From Actinomycetota bacterium (GTDB taxonomy: Bacteria > Actinomycetota > Thermoleophilia > Gaiellales > Gaiellaceae), in the NCBI GenBank assembly GCA_013696595.1, contig JACCYG010000181.1:1-5924 (forward strand): a stretch of DNA of 5,924 nucleotides, read 5' to 3'. Below the pieces are notes generated by a model. The model worked only from the letters and a program-made list of their open reading frames with translations. It did no database searches and was not told the DNA's origin. Position 1 is the stretch's first letter. Each line of letters begins with the position of its first letter. The translations under genes were made by a program, and so were the position numbers. Shown here piece by piece: positions 5,379-5,924 of the stretch.

Positions 5379-5843
5379 CTAATCCGGCTTCGTCGTCATG
5401 GCCCAGAGGGCGACGAGCAACGCGACGAGATAGAGCGGCGCGACGACGGACAAGATGCGACCGGAAAGGGGAGGTCCTCCCTCGCTGCGCGCTGCGGCGC
5501 GCGCGCTGCGCCAGCCGAGAAAGATGAGCACGAGCAGGACGATCAGCCCGGCGTCGGTCACGATATACCCGACGTTGATCCAGGCCACCTCGTCGGCGAA
5601 GCCGTCTTCTCCTCGGACCCACTCCGCGGTCGCTCGCAAGAGGACGAACGAGGGGACGACGAGGAAGAGGAGAGTCCTGAACGCAAGGCGCCTCAACGCG
5701 ACGGCCCCGTCAGGGCGGCCACGCCCGGCCACGAGCGCTGCGGCGGAGACGACGGCCACGCTCCCGATCAGGACAAGCGCTCCAAGGACGTGAAAGAAAA
5801 GCGCCCACTCCCAGGTTCCCGAGCGCATGATCGCGAGCATCAT
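5379..5843 (-). CDS. Four-helix integral membrane protein, uncharacterised
   Basis: A 154-residue protein with four predicted membrane helices at about 14-38, 54-74, 89-111 and 131-149. Helix 1 contains FFHVLGALVLIGS (16-28), with an in-membrane histidine and glycine as in small families such as DUF2269 or CopD-like proteins; I cannot assign it firmly to either. A charged loop ATAEWVRGEDGFADE (71-85) joins helices 2 and 3, and an RSARAAARSEGG stretch (112-123) separates helices 3 and 4. The protein ends with WAMTTKPD (147-154). Its ATG-ATG start overlaps the stop of the preceding gene, so it is probably translated by coupling; either ATG may be used. It converges on glnA. No metal-binding cluster or enzyme motif is visible, so no function is proposed. 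Confidence 0.85.
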   Translation of the reverse strand: MMLAIMRSGTWEWALFFHVLGALVLIGSVAVVSAAALVAGRGRPDGAVALRRLAFRTLLFLVVPSFVLLRATAEWVRGEDGFADEVAWINVGYIVTDAGLIVLLVLIFLGWRSARAAARSEGGPPLSGRILSVVAPLYLVALLVALWAMTTKPD

Positions 5844-5924
5844 CCGGCCCCCGGCTTGAAGACCATGAGCGCGAGGAGGACGAAGACGGTCACGACCGTG
5901 AGGATGTACATGGGGACTGCGTGC
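5840..5924 (-). CDS. C-terminal end of a membrane protein, gene cut by the right edge
   Basis: Only the last 27 residues are inside the window. The frame ends at TGA (5842-5840), overlapping the ATG of the next gene as ATGA. The visible part is one hydrophobic helix, MYILTVVTVFVLLALMVF, followed by KPGAG. The P-Y-(helix)-KP ending resembles that of the downstream protein (P-L-Y ... TTKPD), which hints at related tandem membrane proteins, but 27 residues are too few to name a family. The overlap marks a two-gene operon. Confidence 0.7.
   Translation of the reverse strand, partial: HAVPMYILTVVTVFVLLALMVFKPGAG

Overview
The window is GC-rich, its codons strongly prefer G or C in third position, and it reads as chromosomal DNA of a high-GC Gram-positive bacterium. 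The gene types (a CARDB-domain membrane protein, a DUF4446 protein, an HNH protein starting 'VLVLNASYEPLN', a type I glutamine synthetase of alpha/GlnA2 type) and two apparently leaderless genes fit an actinobacterium, possibly class Thermoleophilia. That placement is inference from gene style, not from a marker gene.

Left part (1-661, minus): the N-terminal 220 residues of a Ser/Thr protein kinase of the bacterial Hanks type; the gene runs off the left edge. A divergent gap of about 100 bp separates it from a rightward run of four genes. The first two overlap by one base and are surely co-translated: a single-pass membrane protein with a C-terminal CARDB domain (763-1893) and a DUF4446 membrane-anchored protein (1893-2375). 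Then come a small GNAT acetyltransferase (2420-2827) and an HNH nuclease-family protein (2853-3356). The last has its own extended signals: a hairpin plus T-tract at the end of the GNAT gene and a -10-like box just before its ATG.

Middle (3378-3899): a small uncharacterised gene on the minus strand (3378-3665) converges on the HNH gene with only 21 bp between them. It appears to start at a GTG placed 6 nt after a perfect TACAAT box. The gap between it and glnA holds an 18-bp tandem repeat (2.6 copies), a TATACT promoter box for glnA, and a GC-rich leader ending in a strong AAGGAGG ribosome-binding site.

Right part (3900-5924): glnA, a complete 453-residue glutamine synthetase with all catalytic motifs but with alanine where Bacillus-type enzymes have the feedback-sensing arginine. 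Two hairpins lie between it and the convergent membrane genes on the minus strand: a complete four-helix protein (5379-5843) and, overlapping its start, the last 27 residues of another membrane protein with a similar tail.

The genes mostly look like conserved housekeeping and signalling functions. I see no mobile element, CRISPR array, tRNA, rRNA or defence system. The points most worth a second look are the leaderless starts, the repeat upstream of glnA, the glutamine synthetase substitution, and the CARDB/DUF4446 pair beside a kinase.
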